A stretch of 64,000 nt of DNA from Flavobacterium rakeshii (GTDB lineage: Bacteria > Bacteroidota > Bacteroidia > Flavobacteriales > Flavobacteriaceae). The stretch's first letter is position 1. Every line of letters begins with the position of its first letter. A program made the translations under genes and the position numbers. Positions 17,732 to 26,906 of this stretch are shown here, piece after piece. The DNA is taken from NCBI RefSeq assembly GCF_009741375.1, contig NZ_WOWP01000063.1, positions 1-64,000 of the forward strand, read 5' to 3'. Below the pieces are notes generated by a model. The model saw only the letters and a list, made by a program, of their open reading frames with translations. It did no database searches and had not been told where the DNA came from.

Positions 17732-18844
17732 ATGAATAGCAAATCTCCCCTTATCACCCTCATTCTCGTATTTTTAAGCTATACCGGCTACAGCCAAACC
17801 TATGCTTTTTTCGGGTCTTTTAACCATAACAAAAATAAGGAAGGCCTATATATTTATGAGTTGGATACCATTAAAGGCAGCCTTAAAAAGGTTACGGTAG
17901 CCAAAATAAAGAACCCGTCATACCTTACCCTTTCCCCTGACGGGAATTTTATATACGCCTGTACCGATACCAAAACACCAAACACAGGCAGTGTAAGCAG
18001 TTTTGCTTTCAATCCGGCAAAGAAAACACTAACATTTCTAAACAGCCAGTCAAGCAGTGGCGAAAATCCGGTTTATTGTGACACACATCCTTTGGGCAAG
18101 TGGCTCATAAACGGTAATTATACTGAAAGTGGTATCTCACTTTACCCTTTAGGCAATGATGGCTTTATTGAGCCTACGACTCAGCATTTTGACTATTTTG
18201 AAGGAAGTATTAACCCAAACAGACGGAAAAACTCCCATATACATTCAACAGTATTTTCTCCGGATGGTCAATATCTGTTTGCTTCTGACTTAGGCAGTGA
18301 TAAAATAAGATGCTTTGAGTTTGACACGCTAAGAAAACAACCCCTTATCGAAACAAACATTATAAAAACTACTCCCGGTAGCGGGCCCAGGCATTTTACT
18401 TTTCACCCTAACGGAAAACACGCCTATTGTATAGGGGAACTCTCCGGCACTGTAACAGTTTATGAATACAGCAGCGGTAACCTGAAAACCACTCAGGAGA
18501 TTGCCACACATAACGATTCCCTTACCGAAGGCTTTGAAAGCTCTGACATCCATATCACACCAAACGGAAAGTTTTTATATACTACCAACAGGGGAAGCGA
18601 AAACAACATCGCTATTTTCTCGGTACAGGAAAACGGAACACTAAAAATCATAGGCTATCAGTCTACTCTGGGCAAACACCCCCGCACCTTTGCTATAGAT
18701 CCAAGCGGTAAGTTTATCATTGTAACAAATGTTAACAGCAGTTTGGCAGTTGTATTCAGTATAAACCAAATAACCGGACAGCTAACCAAAACAAGCGAAA
18801 CCTCAATAGAGCATGTTAGCTGTGTGAAGATAAAAACCTATTAA
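17732..18844 (+). CDS. Secreted lactonase-family beta-propeller protein (6-phosphogluconolactonase-like)
   Basis: 370 residues from ATG 17732, giving a clean signal peptide ending GYSQ. The mature protein is a seven-bladed beta-propeller of the Lactonase (PF10282) family: repeated 'PSYLTLSPDGNFIYAC', 'HSTVFSPDGQYLFASDLGSD', 'GPRHFTFHPNGKHAYC', 'SDIHITPNGKFLYTTNRG' and 'HPRTFAIDPSGKFIIVTN'. Cytoplasmic relatives hydrolyse 6-phosphogluconolactone. A secreted version cannot be doing that in the pentose phosphate pathway, so its substrate is unknown; a periplasmic sugar lactone is plausible. The frame extends upstream to TTG 17699, but that segment is the asd terminator. Confidence 0.85.
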   Translation: MNSKSPLITLILVFLSYTGYSQTYAFFGSFNHNKNKEGLYIYELDTIKGSLKKVTVAKIKNPSYLTLSPDGNFIYACTDTKTPNTGSVSSFAFNPAKKTLTFLNSQSSSGENPVYCDTHPLGKWLINGNYTESGISLYPLGNDGFIEPTTQHFDYFEGSINPNRRKNSHIHSTVFSPDGQYLFASDLGSDKIRCFEFDTLRKQPLIETNIIKTTPGSGPRHFTFHPNGKHAYCIGELSGTVTVYEYSSGNLKTTQEIATHNDSLTEGFESSDIHITPNGKFLYTTNRGSENNIAIFSVQENGTLKIIGYQSTLGKHPRTFAIDPSGKFIIVTNVNSSLAVVFSINQITGQLTKTSETSIEHVSCVKIKTY

Positions 18845-18856
18845 TACATTTTTAAC

Positions 18857-18898
18857 TGCAACCCTGTTGCAATTGTAAAATCTTTTTCCCTACCTTTG
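18857..18898 (+). promoter_or_regulatory. Promoter with a TGCAAC-CCT-GTTGCA dyad ahead of the His-rich/TonB unit
   Basis: TACCTTTG at 18891-18898 matches TAnnTTTG exactly and ends only 5 nt before ATG 18904. A perfect 6+6 bp inverted repeat with a 3-bp spacer (18857-18871) covers the -33 region, including the TTG at 18867-18869. A dyad at this position is a plausible repressor operator, for example for a Fur/Zur-type metalloregulator given the genes downstream. The regulator identity is inference. Confidence 0.5.
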
Positions 18899-18903
18899 CG
18901 GTA

Positions 18904-19263
18904 ATGAAAAGAAAGTTCGCATTATTTAATCTTGCACTTATGGCCCTTGTACTCCTTACAACGGGCTTTCAGTCTTTTCATGCCTTTAGCCATCAGCATC
19001 ACGCTACGGCACATCACCACAATCATAACGAAGTAAAAAAAACTACTAAACAGTTTAGCGGCATTGAGCATCCACAAAGCCACGAAGACGACGATTGTAG
19101 CATTTGTAATTTCCACTTCGATTTCTTTGTAGCTCCGCCGCAGTTTTGCCTAAGGCTAGATTTCCCTTTTAAACAAATACACTACACTTTCAGCAGCATT
19201 GAAGGAAGCCCTTCATTTGCCGGAAGCCTTTTTGCCCATCGTGGCCCTCCTGCAGTACTATAA
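18904..19263 (+). CDS. Small His-rich secreted protein upstream of a TonB receptor
   Basis: 119 residues. A signal peptide or N-terminal anchor (1-24, 'LALMALVLLTTGFQS') is followed by a His-rich run (HQHHATAHHHNHN) and then an acidic/Cys segment with EDDDCSICNFHFD. The His cluster and CxxC are typical metal ligands; no folded enzyme domain is recognised. The gene sits 92 bp ahead of a TonB-dependent receptor and a lipoprotein in the same direction. This order is commonly seen with zinc or copper handling in Bacteroidota, so it may bind or pass metal to the receptor. Start at ATG 18904, 5 nt after a -7 element, so the mRNA may be leaderless. Confidence 0.75.
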   Translation: MKRKFALFNLALMALVLLTTGFQSFHAFSHQHHATAHHHNHNEVKKTTKQFSGIEHPQSHEDDDCSICNFHFDFFVAPPQFCLRLDFPFKQIHYTFSSIEGSPSFAGSLFAHRGPPAVL

Positions 19264-19355
19264 AACTGTTCCCTAATCCTTGCCCTATGGCAAAGGAACT
19301 ATAACCGGATGTTATACCGGGGATTTCACTTTTATATTACCCAAAATAAATATCC

Positions 19356-21740
19356 ATGCGATTTTACTTACTATTGCTTTTTGCTATTATAGCAACGGGC
19401 AACAGCGCCTATTCGCAAAGTACGCTTAGCGGCAAGGTGACTGATTCTAAAAGCCAGCCTCTGGACGGGGCGCATATACACATAGGCGAACTGCATGCCA
19501 TAAGTACACCACTAGGCACTTATGAGCTACACAATATCCCTAACGGTCAGCAAAGGGTGGTGATATCCTACATTGGCTATACCACACTCGATACCATTAT
19601 ACACTTTAACGGCAGCACCGTTAGGCTAAACGCTACCCTAAAACCTGCAAGCACACAGCTACAGGAAGTGGTACTGAGTGAAAGCACCATAGTATCAAAA
19701 AGTACTGTCGTAAAGCAGGATGTAAAACTTATAACACTCGAAAAATACAGTAGTGGTACACTGGGTGATGCCTTAAAGGAAATCCCCGGAGTGTACTCGC
19801 TAAAAACAGGGAACAGTATTGTAAAACCGGTAATAAACGGACTGCACAGCAGCAGGGTTCCGGTACTGGTAAACAACGTTAGGCTGGAAGACCAGCAATG
19901 GGGCACCGAACATGCTCCTAACCTCGACATTAATTCGGCAGGGAAAGTATCGGTTATCAAAGGCGCTTCGGCATTGCAGTATGGCGGTGATGCCATTGGC
20001 GGACTAATATTGGTAGAACCTGTGTCGGTTTTAAAAGACACCCTGTACGGGCGGTCAATCCTGTCGCTTAACTCAAACGGACGTGGCGGCAGCTTTACCA
20101 GTAGCCTCCATAAAGGAGCCGAAAAAGGTTGGGCATGGAATGCCGGAGGGACGTTTAAATACTTTGGTGACCGCGAAGCACCAAACTATGTACTGTCAAA
20201 CACCGGGAATCGTGAAGAGAATTTTTCGGGCGATGTAAAATACATTGGCGACACTTACGACCTTTCGGCAAGCTACAGTTTTTATAATGCTATCATAGGT
20301 ATTGCATCGGCTACCCATATAGGCAGCACTGCCGATCTTGCCAACGCCATAAACAGCGGCACGCCATACATTACCAATCCGTTTACCTATACCATAGGCG
20401 CGCCTAAGCAGGAAATACAGCACCATTTAGGGAAACTTAATTTTAATACACAACTCAATCCGTTTTCTACACTGTCGTTACAATATGCTTTTCAGCTAAA
20501 CCGCAGAAAAGAATTTGACATTCGTCGCGGGGACTTTAAAGACCAGGCAGCCCTGGACCTTACCCTTATTACCAATTCGCTTCAGGCCGACTGGAAATAT
20601 GAAAAAGACAACAACACTCTTAAAAGCGGAATAAGTTTTTCCATGCAGGATAACGAGGCAAGTCCTGAAACGGGAATCCGCCCGCTTATTCCAAACTATA
20701 CCCGCCAAGATGTGGGAGCATACGCCATAGCTGCCCACCGTTTTAGCAACAGCTTTAGCGCCGAAGCCGGACTGCGTTATGATTTTTCGCATATGGATGC
20801 CGACAAATTTTATCAGAAATCACGCTGGACAAGCCTGGGATATGAAGGGGAATTTGATAATTTTATAGTAGCTGATTACGGTTCGCAGTGGCTAACAAAT
20901 CCAAAATTCACCTTCCATAACATATCGGCAAGTCTGGGTATTAAAAAAATACTTAGCACCAACTGGGAACTATTTGCCAATGCCGGACTGGCGATGCGAA
21001 ACCCTAATCCATCGGAACTGTTTAGTGACGGACTGCACCATTCAAACGGAACTATAGAACTGGGTAGCCTGCGCACCAAAAAAGAAGAATCCTATAAGCT
21101 TTCTACAACACTGGTAAAGCACGGCAATACCTTTAGCTTTGAAGTTACTCCTTATGCTAATTTTATTAGCAATTTCATTTTCCTTAAACCTACAGGTGCC
21201 GAGTATACCATACGCGGATCGTTCCCTGTATACAATTATGTTCAGGCAGATGCTTTGCTTACAGGTATAGATTTTCATTCTGACCTGTATTTGGGTGAGC
21301 ATTTAAAACACAGCCTTAACCTTGCTTATGTTCACGGCACTAACAGGGATACTGACGAACCGCTTATTGACATGCCACCGCTAAACATAACCAATACCAT
21401 AAGGTACTCCTTTAATGACAGGCACAACTCGTTTGCCGAACTGAGAAGCGAAGCCGTATTTACACAAAACCGTTATCCTGATTATAACTTTTATGCCGAT
21501 GTACCCCAAAACGGAGAACTTGTACCGGTACTCGTAAATGTTAGCACCCCGCCCCCAGGGTACCACCTGCTACATTTCAGTACAGGAACCGAGTTTGATT
21601 TAGGAAAAACCAAAGCTTCGGTTAACCTTTCGGTAAATAATATTTTCAATACGACGTACAGAGACTACCTAAACCGCCAGAGGTTATATACCGATGAGGC
21701 AGGCAGGAACTTTATGTTACAGATAAAACTCAATTATTAA
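19356..21740 (+). CDS. TonB-dependent outer-membrane receptor, probably for a metal
   Basis: 794 residues. Signal peptide 1-20 (ending AYSQ), CarboxypepD-regulatory-like domain (about 22-100: 'GKVTDSKSQPLDGAHIHIG'), then a plug domain ('LGDALKEIPGVYSLKTGNSIVKPVINGL' region; key motif VINGLHSSRVPVLVNN) and a 22-strand-type barrel ending in a C-terminal aromatic strand (FMLQIKLNY). The plug sequence 'RLEDQQWGTEHAPNLD' resembles the ZnuD-like zinc/heme receptor group (QGQEHAP-type motif). Together with the His-rich protein upstream this suggests metal uptake, most likely zinc. The receptor class is firm; the substrate is inference. It is followed after 18 bp by a lipoprotein. Confidence 0.88.
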   Translation: MRFYLLLLFAIIATGNSAYSQSTLSGKVTDSKSQPLDGAHIHIGELHAISTPLGTYELHNIPNGQQRVVISYIGYTTLDTIIHFNGSTVRLNATLKPASTQLQEVVLSESTIVSKSTVVKQDVKLITLEKYSSGTLGDALKEIPGVYSLKTGNSIVKPVINGLHSSRVPVLVNNVRLEDQQWGTEHAPNLDINSAGKVSVIKGASALQYGGDAIGGLILVEPVSVLKDTLYGRSILSLNSNGRGGSFTSSLHKGAEKGWAWNAGGTFKYFGDREAPNYVLSNTGNREENFSGDVKYIGDTYDLSASYSFYNAIIGIASATHIGSTADLANAINSGTPYITNPFTYTIGAPKQEIQHHLGKLNFNTQLNPFSTLSLQYAFQLNRRKEFDIRRGDFKDQAALDLTLITNSLQADWKYEKDNNTLKSGISFSMQDNEASPETGIRPLIPNYTRQDVGAYAIAAHRFSNSFSAEAGLRYDFSHMDADKFYQKSRWTSLGYEGEFDNFIVADYGSQWLTNPKFTFHNISASLGIKKILSTNWELFANAGLAMRNPNPSELFSDGLHHSNGTIELGSLRTKKEESYKLSTTLVKHGNTFSFEVTPYANFISNFIFLKPTGAEYTIRGSFPVYNYVQADALLTGIDFHSDLYLGEHLKHSLNLAYVHGTNRDTDEPLIDMPPLNITNTIRYSFNDRHNSFAELRSEAVFTQNRYPDYNFYADVPQNGELVPVLVNVSTPPPGYHLLHFSTGTEFDLGKTKASVNLSVNNIFNTTYRDYLNRQRLYTDEAGRNFMLQIKLNY

Positions 21741-21758
21741 TCATTAAACATTTCAAAA

Positions 21759-22325
21759 ATGAAAAATCTGAAAATTTCAGTATTGGCAATTATTGCCACA
21801 GTATCATTCACCTCATGCAGCAGCGACGACGATAATCTTGTTCCGGTAAATGAAGAGGAAGTAATTACAACACTTACAGCAACTTTCACTCCACAGGGAG
21901 GTGGTACTGCTATTGTTTTACAGTCTCAGGATTTAGATGGTGACGGGCCTGATGCTCCGGTTATAACCGTTTCGGGCGACTTTACTGCCGGCACTACCTA
22001 CACAGGTACAGTAGCCTTTTTAAACGAACTGGCTAACCCTGTTGATATCATTAGTGAAGAGGTACTGGAAGAAGGTGATGAACACCAGATATTTTTCCTT
22101 CAAAATGGTCTTGGAACATTTACTTACAATGACCAGGATGTAAACGGAAACCCTATAGGGCTAAACTTTACTTATGAAGCAAGCGAAACAGCAACAAATG
22201 GCGATCTTACCATAGTACTTAGACACGAGCCTAACAAAACTGCCGATGGTGTAAGTAACGGAGACATTACAAACGCTGGTGGCGGTACCGATGCCTCAGC
22301 AACATTCAGCATAAATGTTAACTAG
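21759..22325 (+). CDS. Lipoprotein partner of the TonB receptor (188 aa)
   Basis: Lipoprotein signal with lipobox FTSC (Cys20), then a short acidic linker (SSDDDN). The mature domain of about 160 residues is beta-rich, with many Thr/Gly/Asp residues and paired segments 'TTLTATFTPQGGGTAIVLQSQD' (core TATFTPQGGG) and 'NGDLTIVLRHEPNKTADG'. Small surface or periplasmic lipoproteins encoded just after a TonB receptor usually assist substrate capture. Here the unit His-rich protein / receptor / lipoprotein is closed by a strong terminator, supporting one operon. I do not know a named family with confidence. Confidence 0.75.
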   Translation: MKNLKISVLAIIATVSFTSCSSDDDNLVPVNEEEVITTLTATFTPQGGGTAIVLQSQDLDGDGPDAPVITVSGDFTAGTTYTGTVAFLNELANPVDIISEEVLEEGDEHQIFFLQNGLGTFTYNDQDVNGNPIGLNFTYEASETATNGDLTIVLRHEPNKTADGVSNGDITNAGGGTDASATFSINVN

Positions 22326-22336
22326 TTTGGGTTAAT

Positions 22337-22378
22337 TTTGTAAACACCCCTTTTCTTTGGGGTGTTTACAAATAATTA
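22337..22378 (+). terminator. Strong terminator closing the metal-uptake unit
   Basis: A perfect 13-14 bp stem TTGTAAACACCCC / GGGGTGTTTACAA with an 8-nt loop, followed by an AT-rich tail. Confidence 0.85.
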
Positions 22379-22453
22379 TTTTTTAGTTAATATTTTATAT
22401 AATAATTCATTAATTTAGTTAAAACATCACCACAACATCAAAAACACTAAATT

Positions 22454-22828
22454 ATGAATTCACAATTCACTAAAATTGTAAGAATACTTTTAGGTGTGAT
22501 TCTAATAGTATTCGGATTAAACAAATTCCATCCTTTCATTCCCCTTCCACAACCACCCGAAGCAGCAGCAAACTTTTTAAACTCACTGGCCGATACCGGT
22601 TATATTTTAACTGTCGTTGCCATTTTTGAGGTATTTATAGGCTTTATGCTGCTAATTAAAAAATGGGTTCCGTTTGTAATATTGCTACTGGCTCCTATTT
22701 CACTAAACATATTGCTGTTCCATATGTTTTTAGACATACCCGCAATAGCAACAGCTATAGTAGTGGTAGCACTTAACGCGATGCTTATATACAAATACCG
22801 TCAAAATTACAGTGCTTTGTTTACCTGA
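22454..22828 (+). CDS. DoxX-family inner-membrane protein
   Basis: 124 residues with four predicted membrane helices: about 8-25 ('IVRILLGVILIVFGLNKF'), 47-67 ('YILTVVAIFEVFIGFMLLI'), 71-91 ('FVILLLAPISLNILLFHMF') and 95-113 ('ATAIVVVALNAMLIY'). The size and the pattern GLNKFHPF...P...YI..V...E...G..LL are those of small DoxX/SURF4-like proteins. The function of such proteins is poorly defined; redox-linked roles are proposed for some. It is probably a single-gene unit between two independent transcription units. Confidence 0.8.
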   Translation: MNSQFTKIVRILLGVILIVFGLNKFHPFIPLPQPPEAAANFLNSLADTGYILTVVAIFEVFIGFMLLIKKWVPFVILLLAPISLNILLFHMFLDIPAIATAIVVVALNAMLIYKYRQNYSALFT

Positions 22829-22850
22829 TAAGCCTATTTCCTTATTTTTG
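22816..22850 (+). promoter_or_regulatory. Candidate promoter for the prolyl oligopeptidase gene
   Basis: TTTG at 22816-22819 and TATTTTTG at 22843-22850 (exact TAnnTTTG), 23 nt apart and 22 nt before ATG 22873. The -33 element lies inside the end of the DoxX gene. Confidence 0.55.
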
Positions 22851-22872
22851 TGTATAATCAAATCAAGCCATA

Positions 22873-24993
22873 ATGAATAAAACCGTTTTAAGCATGGCTT
22901 TGGCATGCAGTCTTACCATGAACGCACAATTGCACGAGAATAAGGAAATAAAATATCCGCAAACAAGAAAAGGAGACCAGACAGACAACTACTTCGGTAC
23001 AAAAGTACCCGATCCCTACCGTTGGCTTGAAGATGACCGTTCGGCAGAAACCGCCGCATGGGTAAAAGCAGAAAACGAGGTTACGTTTAGCTATCTGGAG
23101 CAAATTCCTTTTAGAGAAGAAATCAAAAACCGCATGCAACAGCTGTGGAACTACGAGAGGATTTCGGCTCCGTTTAAAAGAGGTGAATACACCTACTATT
23201 ATAAAAACGACGGACTGCAAAACCAGTCGGTGCTCTACCGCAGGAATGCTACAGGAGCTGAGGAAGTTTTCCTTGACCCTAACACCTTCTCTACCGATGG
23301 GACTACATCATTAGGCGGAGTTAGTTTCACTAAAAAAGGCGACCTGATGGCTTATTCCATATCAGAGGGAGGAAGCGACTGGCGTAAGGTTTTTGTAATG
23401 GATACCAAAACTAAAAAACTGGTAGGCGAAACACTGGTAGATGTAAAATTCAGTAACATTGCGTGGAAGGATAGCGAAGGCTTTTTCTATTCCAGTTACG
23501 ACAAGCCTGAAGGTAGCGAGCTATCGGCAAAAACCGATCAGCACAAGCTATACTACCACAAACTGGGCACACCACAAAAATCAGACAAGGTTATTTTCGG
23601 AGATTCAGTTAAAAGAAGGTATGTTGGTGCCAGCGTTACCGAAGACCAAAAGTATCTAATTATAACCGCAGCAAATTCGACTTCCGGAAACGAGCTGTAC
23701 ATAAAAGACCTTAGCAACCCTAAAGGTGAAATTATCACGGTTGTAGATAATTTTGATACCGACTCCCATGTAATGGACAATGAAGGCTCAAAGCTTATCA
23801 TTATGACCAACTATAATGCACCAAATAACAAAATTGTAACTACCGATGCTTCTAATCCGGTTCCGTCAAGATGGAAAGACCTTATTACCGAAACCGAAAA
23901 TGTACTAAGCCCGTCAACAGGTGCAGGATATATTTTTGCCGAGTATATGAAAGATGCTATCTCGATAATAAAGCAATATGATTACAAGGGAAAATTAATT
24001 CGTGACATTGAACTTCCGGGCATTGGATCGGCAGGTGGCTTTGGCGGAAAAAAGGACGAAAAAACATTATACTATTCCTTTACCAACTATACCACTCCGG
24101 GAACGATTTACTCTTACAACCCTGAAACAGGAATATCTACCCTATACCAAAAACCTAAGGTAGATTTTAACAGCGAAGATTACATATCAAAACAGGTATT
24201 TTATGAGTCGAAAGACGGAACCAAAATACCAATGATTATCACTTACAGAAAAGACCTGAAGCTTAACGGTAAGAACCCTACAATACTTTACGGTTACGGC
24301 GGATTCAACATTAGCCTTACCCCGTCTTTCAGCATCACTAACGCTGTATGGATGGAAAACGGAGGTATTTATGCCGTTGCCAATCTTAGAGGCGGTGGCG
24401 AATATGGTAAAAAATGGCATGATGCCGGAACCAAACAACAAAAACAAAATGTATTTGACGACTTTATCGCTGCTGGCGAATACTTAATAGCTAACAACTA
24501 CACCTCGTCTGACTACCTTGCCATAAGCGGAGGTTCTAACGGAGGTCTGCTTGTAGGAGCAACCATGACACAGCGCCCTGACCTGATGAAGGTAGCCCTT
24601 CCGGCTGTAGGTGTACTGGACATGCTGCGTTACCATACCTTTACCGCAGGTGCAGGATGGGCTTATGACTATGGTACTGCCGAAGACAGTAAAGAAATGT
24701 TTGAATACCTTAAAGGATATTCCCCTGTACATAACGTAAAAGAAGGAGAGAAATACCCTGCAACACTGGTTACAACAGGAGATCATGATGACCGCGTTGT
24801 ACCGGCACACAGCTTTAAGTTTGCTGCCGAACTACAGGCCAAACACAAAGGTACTAACCCGGTATTAATACGCATTGGTGTTAATGCCGGTCACGGTGCA
24901 GGAAAATCGACCACACAGGTTATTGAAGAGTATTCCGATATTCAGGCTTTTGCCCTTTACAATATGGGAGCAAAACCAAACAGAAAGAAATAA
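22873..24993 (+). CDS. Prolyl oligopeptidase (S9A), secreted
   Basis: 706 residues, typical for prolyl oligopeptidase. A signal-peptide-like N-terminus (ending MNAQ) is followed by the N-terminal propeller entry ('[20 protein letters not shown]'), a seven-bladed propeller, and the alpha/beta-hydrolase domain. Catalytic residues: Ser555 in GGSNGGLL, Asp within GDHDDRV (about 637-643) and His near 674 in NAGHGAG. '[14 protein letters not shown]' is also conserved. It cleaves short peptides after proline; export suggests a periplasmic role in peptide nutrition. It has its own promoter and ends against a hairpin repeat element shared with the converging LpxR gene. Confidence 0.94.
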   Translation: MNKTVLSMALACSLTMNAQLHENKEIKYPQTRKGDQTDNYFGTKVPDPYRWLEDDRSAETAAWVKAENEVTFSYLEQIPFREEIKNRMQQLWNYERISAPFKRGEYTYYYKNDGLQNQSVLYRRNATGAEEVFLDPNTFSTDGTTSLGGVSFTKKGDLMAYSISEGGSDWRKVFVMDTKTKKLVGETLVDVKFSNIAWKDSEGFFYSSYDKPEGSELSAKTDQHKLYYHKLGTPQKSDKVIFGDSVKRRYVGASVTEDQKYLIITAANSTSGNELYIKDLSNPKGEIITVVDNFDTDSHVMDNEGSKLIIMTNYNAPNNKIVTTDASNPVPSRWKDLITETENVLSPSTGAGYIFAEYMKDAISIIKQYDYKGKLIRDIELPGIGSAGGFGGKKDEKTLYYSFTNYTTPGTIYSYNPETGISTLYQKPKVDFNSEDYISKQVFYESKDGTKIPMIITYRKDLKLNGKNPTILYGYGGFNISLTPSFSITNAVWMENGGIYAVANLRGGGEYGKKWHDAGTKQQKQNVFDDFIAAGEYLIANNYTSSDYLAISGGSNGGLLVGATMTQRPDLMKVALPAVGVLDMLRYHTFTAGAGWAYDYGTAEDSKEMFEYLKGYSPVHNVKEGEKYPATLVTTGDHDDRVVPAHSFKFAAELQAKHKGTNPVLIRIGVNAGHGAGKSTTQVIEEYSDIQAFALYNMGAKPNRKK

Positions 24994-25011
24994 AAATAAC
25001 AGCTCAATAAA

Positions 25012-25142
25012 AAAGGCTGTCTCAATCGTAATTATCGATTACGATTTGTCATTTTGACGTTAGGAAAAATCTCTTATAAATTTTATGAGATTCTTCACTT
25101 CACTACGTTACACTCAGAATGACAAACTTTGAGACAGCCTTT
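25012..25142. repeat. 131-bp nested hairpin repeat element between convergent genes
   Basis: Outer arms are a perfect 14-bp inverted repeat (AAAGGCTGTCTCAA at 25012-25025 and its complement at 25129-25142). Inside lies a second 13-bp pair with one mismatch (25045-25057 and 25114-25126), then near-palindromic AATCTC...GAGATT arms, plus a local 8-bp hairpin at 25024-25046. The inner GTCATTCTGA-like sequence is one I recognise as frequent in flavobacterial intergenic regions, often at convergent gene ends. It fills the gap between two converging genes and probably serves as a bidirectional terminator; it may also be a small non-autonomous mobile element. No transposase is present. Confidence 0.75.
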
Positions 25143-25145
25143 ATA

Positions 25146-26099
25146 TTATAATAAATATCCTATACCTATACGACCATAGTAATACCCCTGTATTACATTA
25201 TTGGTAAGTTCTTTACCCTGATAATTAAACGAGAAAGAAAGGTTCCAGTTATTTTTGCGGTACATTACACCTGTTTCGGCAACAAAACGCCACGGTATAA
25301 GTGGAAACGTTACCGGACTGTCATCATTAAACAGACTCCCCTCTATGGTAGCATCATATACCTGATAGTTTAACTTAGGATTTATGAAGAAGAAAAACTC
25401 ACGGCTTTCATCTCCCTGCTTTTTATCGTGACTCAATGTTGCCCCGTGCAATATAGATTCGTAAACCGGTTTTAAAAGCCGTTTAAAGCTGATACGCATC
25501 ATAGGCCCGAAAGTAACTCCCGTAAAAATGGTTCCTGCCTGCCCTTTAGCCTGCAGGTGTAAATCAACCTTTTCATGAAACTGCTTAGCCAGTATTTTTT
25601 TAGAATAAAAAGCACCAATTTGTACTCCTACAGTAGTAGGTATTTGGTACTGCCACCCTCTTACCTTAGGATAATGAAAAATATGATGCAGTCCTTTCTG
25701 TAAATCTTCGGCAAGCGACTCTTTACCCACTATACCCACCTGAAAGTTCAGCTTTAAAACACTCTCACTCTTGTAAAAGGTATTAGTGCCAACTTCTCCA
25801 AAAAGGTATCCGGCAAAAGGCCTGTCGTGTACGTTGATATCCTCAGCTTTTACACTTTGTGGATTATACATGTACTGACCCGCTTTTACTTCGGCAATCA
25901 GTTTGGCTACCTTTCCGTTATCGGTATCAGCAAGCCAGCGGTAGTAAAATTCAATTCCGTTTGTATAGTAGCGGTCGTGTTTAAAGGAAGTATAAAGGTC
26001 GTTATCAGATATTAGCCCGATTTCTGCAGGAGCCTGAGCCCTGATGAAACCGCAACTTAACAGCATTACTGCTGCCAGTAATTTATTTCTTTTTCTCAT
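25146..26099 (-). CDS. LpxR-family outer-membrane lipid A deacylase (DUF2219)
   Basis: 317 residues with a signal peptide (1-22, ending IRAQ). The barrel signatures are present: 'LISDNDLYTSFKHDRYYTNG' near the N-terminus (the Asn/Asp/Tyr/Thr cluster of the active site), 'HDRPFAGYLFGEVG', and a C-terminal strand ending YYGRIGIGYLL. LpxR removes the 3'-linked acyl chains of lipid A at the outer membrane. In Bacteroidota the substrate is not established. The start ATG 26099 overlaps the end of mtgA by 17 bp, so the two envelope genes are likely co-expressed. The 3' end abuts the hairpin repeat at 25012-25142. Confidence 0.85.
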   Translation of the reverse strand: MRKRNKLLAAVMLLSCGFIRAQAPAEIGLISDNDLYTSFKHDRYYTNGIEFYYRWLADTDNGKVAKLIAEVKAGQYMYNPQSVKAEDINVHDRPFAGYLFGEVGTNTFYKSESVLKLNFQVGIVGKESLAEDLQKGLHHIFHYPKVRGWQYQIPTTVGVQIGAFYSKKILAKQFHEKVDLHLQAKGQAGTIFTGVTFGPMMRISFKRLLKPVYESILHGATLSHDKKQGDESREFFFFINPKLNYQVYDATIEGSLFNDDSPVTFPLIPWRFVAETGVMYRKNNWNLSFSFNYQGKELTNNVIQGYYYGRIGIGYLL

Positions 26100-26781
26100 T
26101 TGCGTTATAATCGAGTTGCACGTAGCGCATAAGCCTCACTATTTTCGCCTTTCTTCTGTTTATATACGCCGATGAATTTGTTGCTCTGTATTTTAGGGGG
26201 TTGGGTAATATTGCTGCGATTCCGGCAGCCTCATAAGCCGTTAGGTTTTTAGCATCTTTGCCATACCAGTGCTGTGCTGCAGCCTGCACGCCATACACAC
26301 CGTCGCCCATTTCAATACTGTTAAGGTACACCTCCATAATGCGTTCTTTACTCCACAGAAGCTCTATAAGCATGGTAAAATAAGCTTCGAGCCCTTTCCT
26401 GAAATAGCTCCTGCCCTGCCATAAAAAAACGTTTTTGGCAGTTTGCTGGCTAATGGTACTTCCGCCTTTTAGCTTTTTGCCTTTTTTGTTACTTTCATAG
26501 GCCTTTTGCATAGCTTCAAAGTTAAAGCCGTTGTGATCTAAAAAGGTATCGTCTTCACTGGCTATAACTGCCTTTTGCATGTTTACCGAAATCTCATCGA
26601 TAGAAACCCAGTCGTGACTGGAGTGCATTTCGTTACCGTTTGCCTTTTGCTCAAAAGCACGTATAACCATTAATGGGGTACACGGCACCGGAACAAAACG
26701 GAACAGTAAAACAGATAATACTGATATAGCGACAAACCAAAGACATAATTTAAAAAGGAAGCGGAATATTTTTCGCATCAT
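26083..26781 (-). CDS. mtgA: Monofunctional peptidoglycan glycosyltransferase MtgA
   Basis: 232 residues. One N-terminal membrane anchor (about 6-27) precedes a GT51 transglycosylase domain: 'AVIASEDDTFLDHNGFN' (catalytic Glu in the ASED motif), 'KGGSTISQQTAKNVFL', 'RKGLEAYFTMLIELLWSKERIMEVYLN' region and 'GVYGVQAAAQHWYGKDA'. It polymerises lipid II glycan strands on the periplasmic face and has no transpeptidase domain. Two adjacent ATGs (26781 and 26778) could serve as start. It is followed with overlap by the LpxR-like gene. Confidence 0.95.
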   Translation of the reverse strand: MMRKIFRFLFKLCLWFVAISVLSVLLFRFVPVPCTPLMVIRAFEQKANGNEMHSSHDWVSIDEISVNMQKAVIASEDDTFLDHNGFNFEAMQKAYESNKKGKKLKGGSTISQQTAKNVFLWQGRSYFRKGLEAYFTMLIELLWSKERIMEVYLNSIEMGDGVYGVQAAAQHWYGKDAKNLTAYEAAGIAAILPNPLKYRATNSSAYINRRKAKIVRLMRYVQLDYNANEKKK

Positions 26782-26882
26782 GTAGGTAATAGTAAGTTTG
26801 ATTGATATAGCGAAATTACAAATTAGTTAGATACTAAAACAAACATGCTAAACGAATTACAAAACAAATAACACTAATTGAC

Positions 26883-26890
26883 TATATTTG
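26883..26890 (+). promoter_or_regulatory. Candidate -7 element for the S41 peptidase gene
   Basis: TATATTTG, exact TAnnTTTG, 16 nt before ATG 26907. Confidence 0.5.
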
Positions 26891-26906
26891 AAGAAACACA
26901 CCTGAA

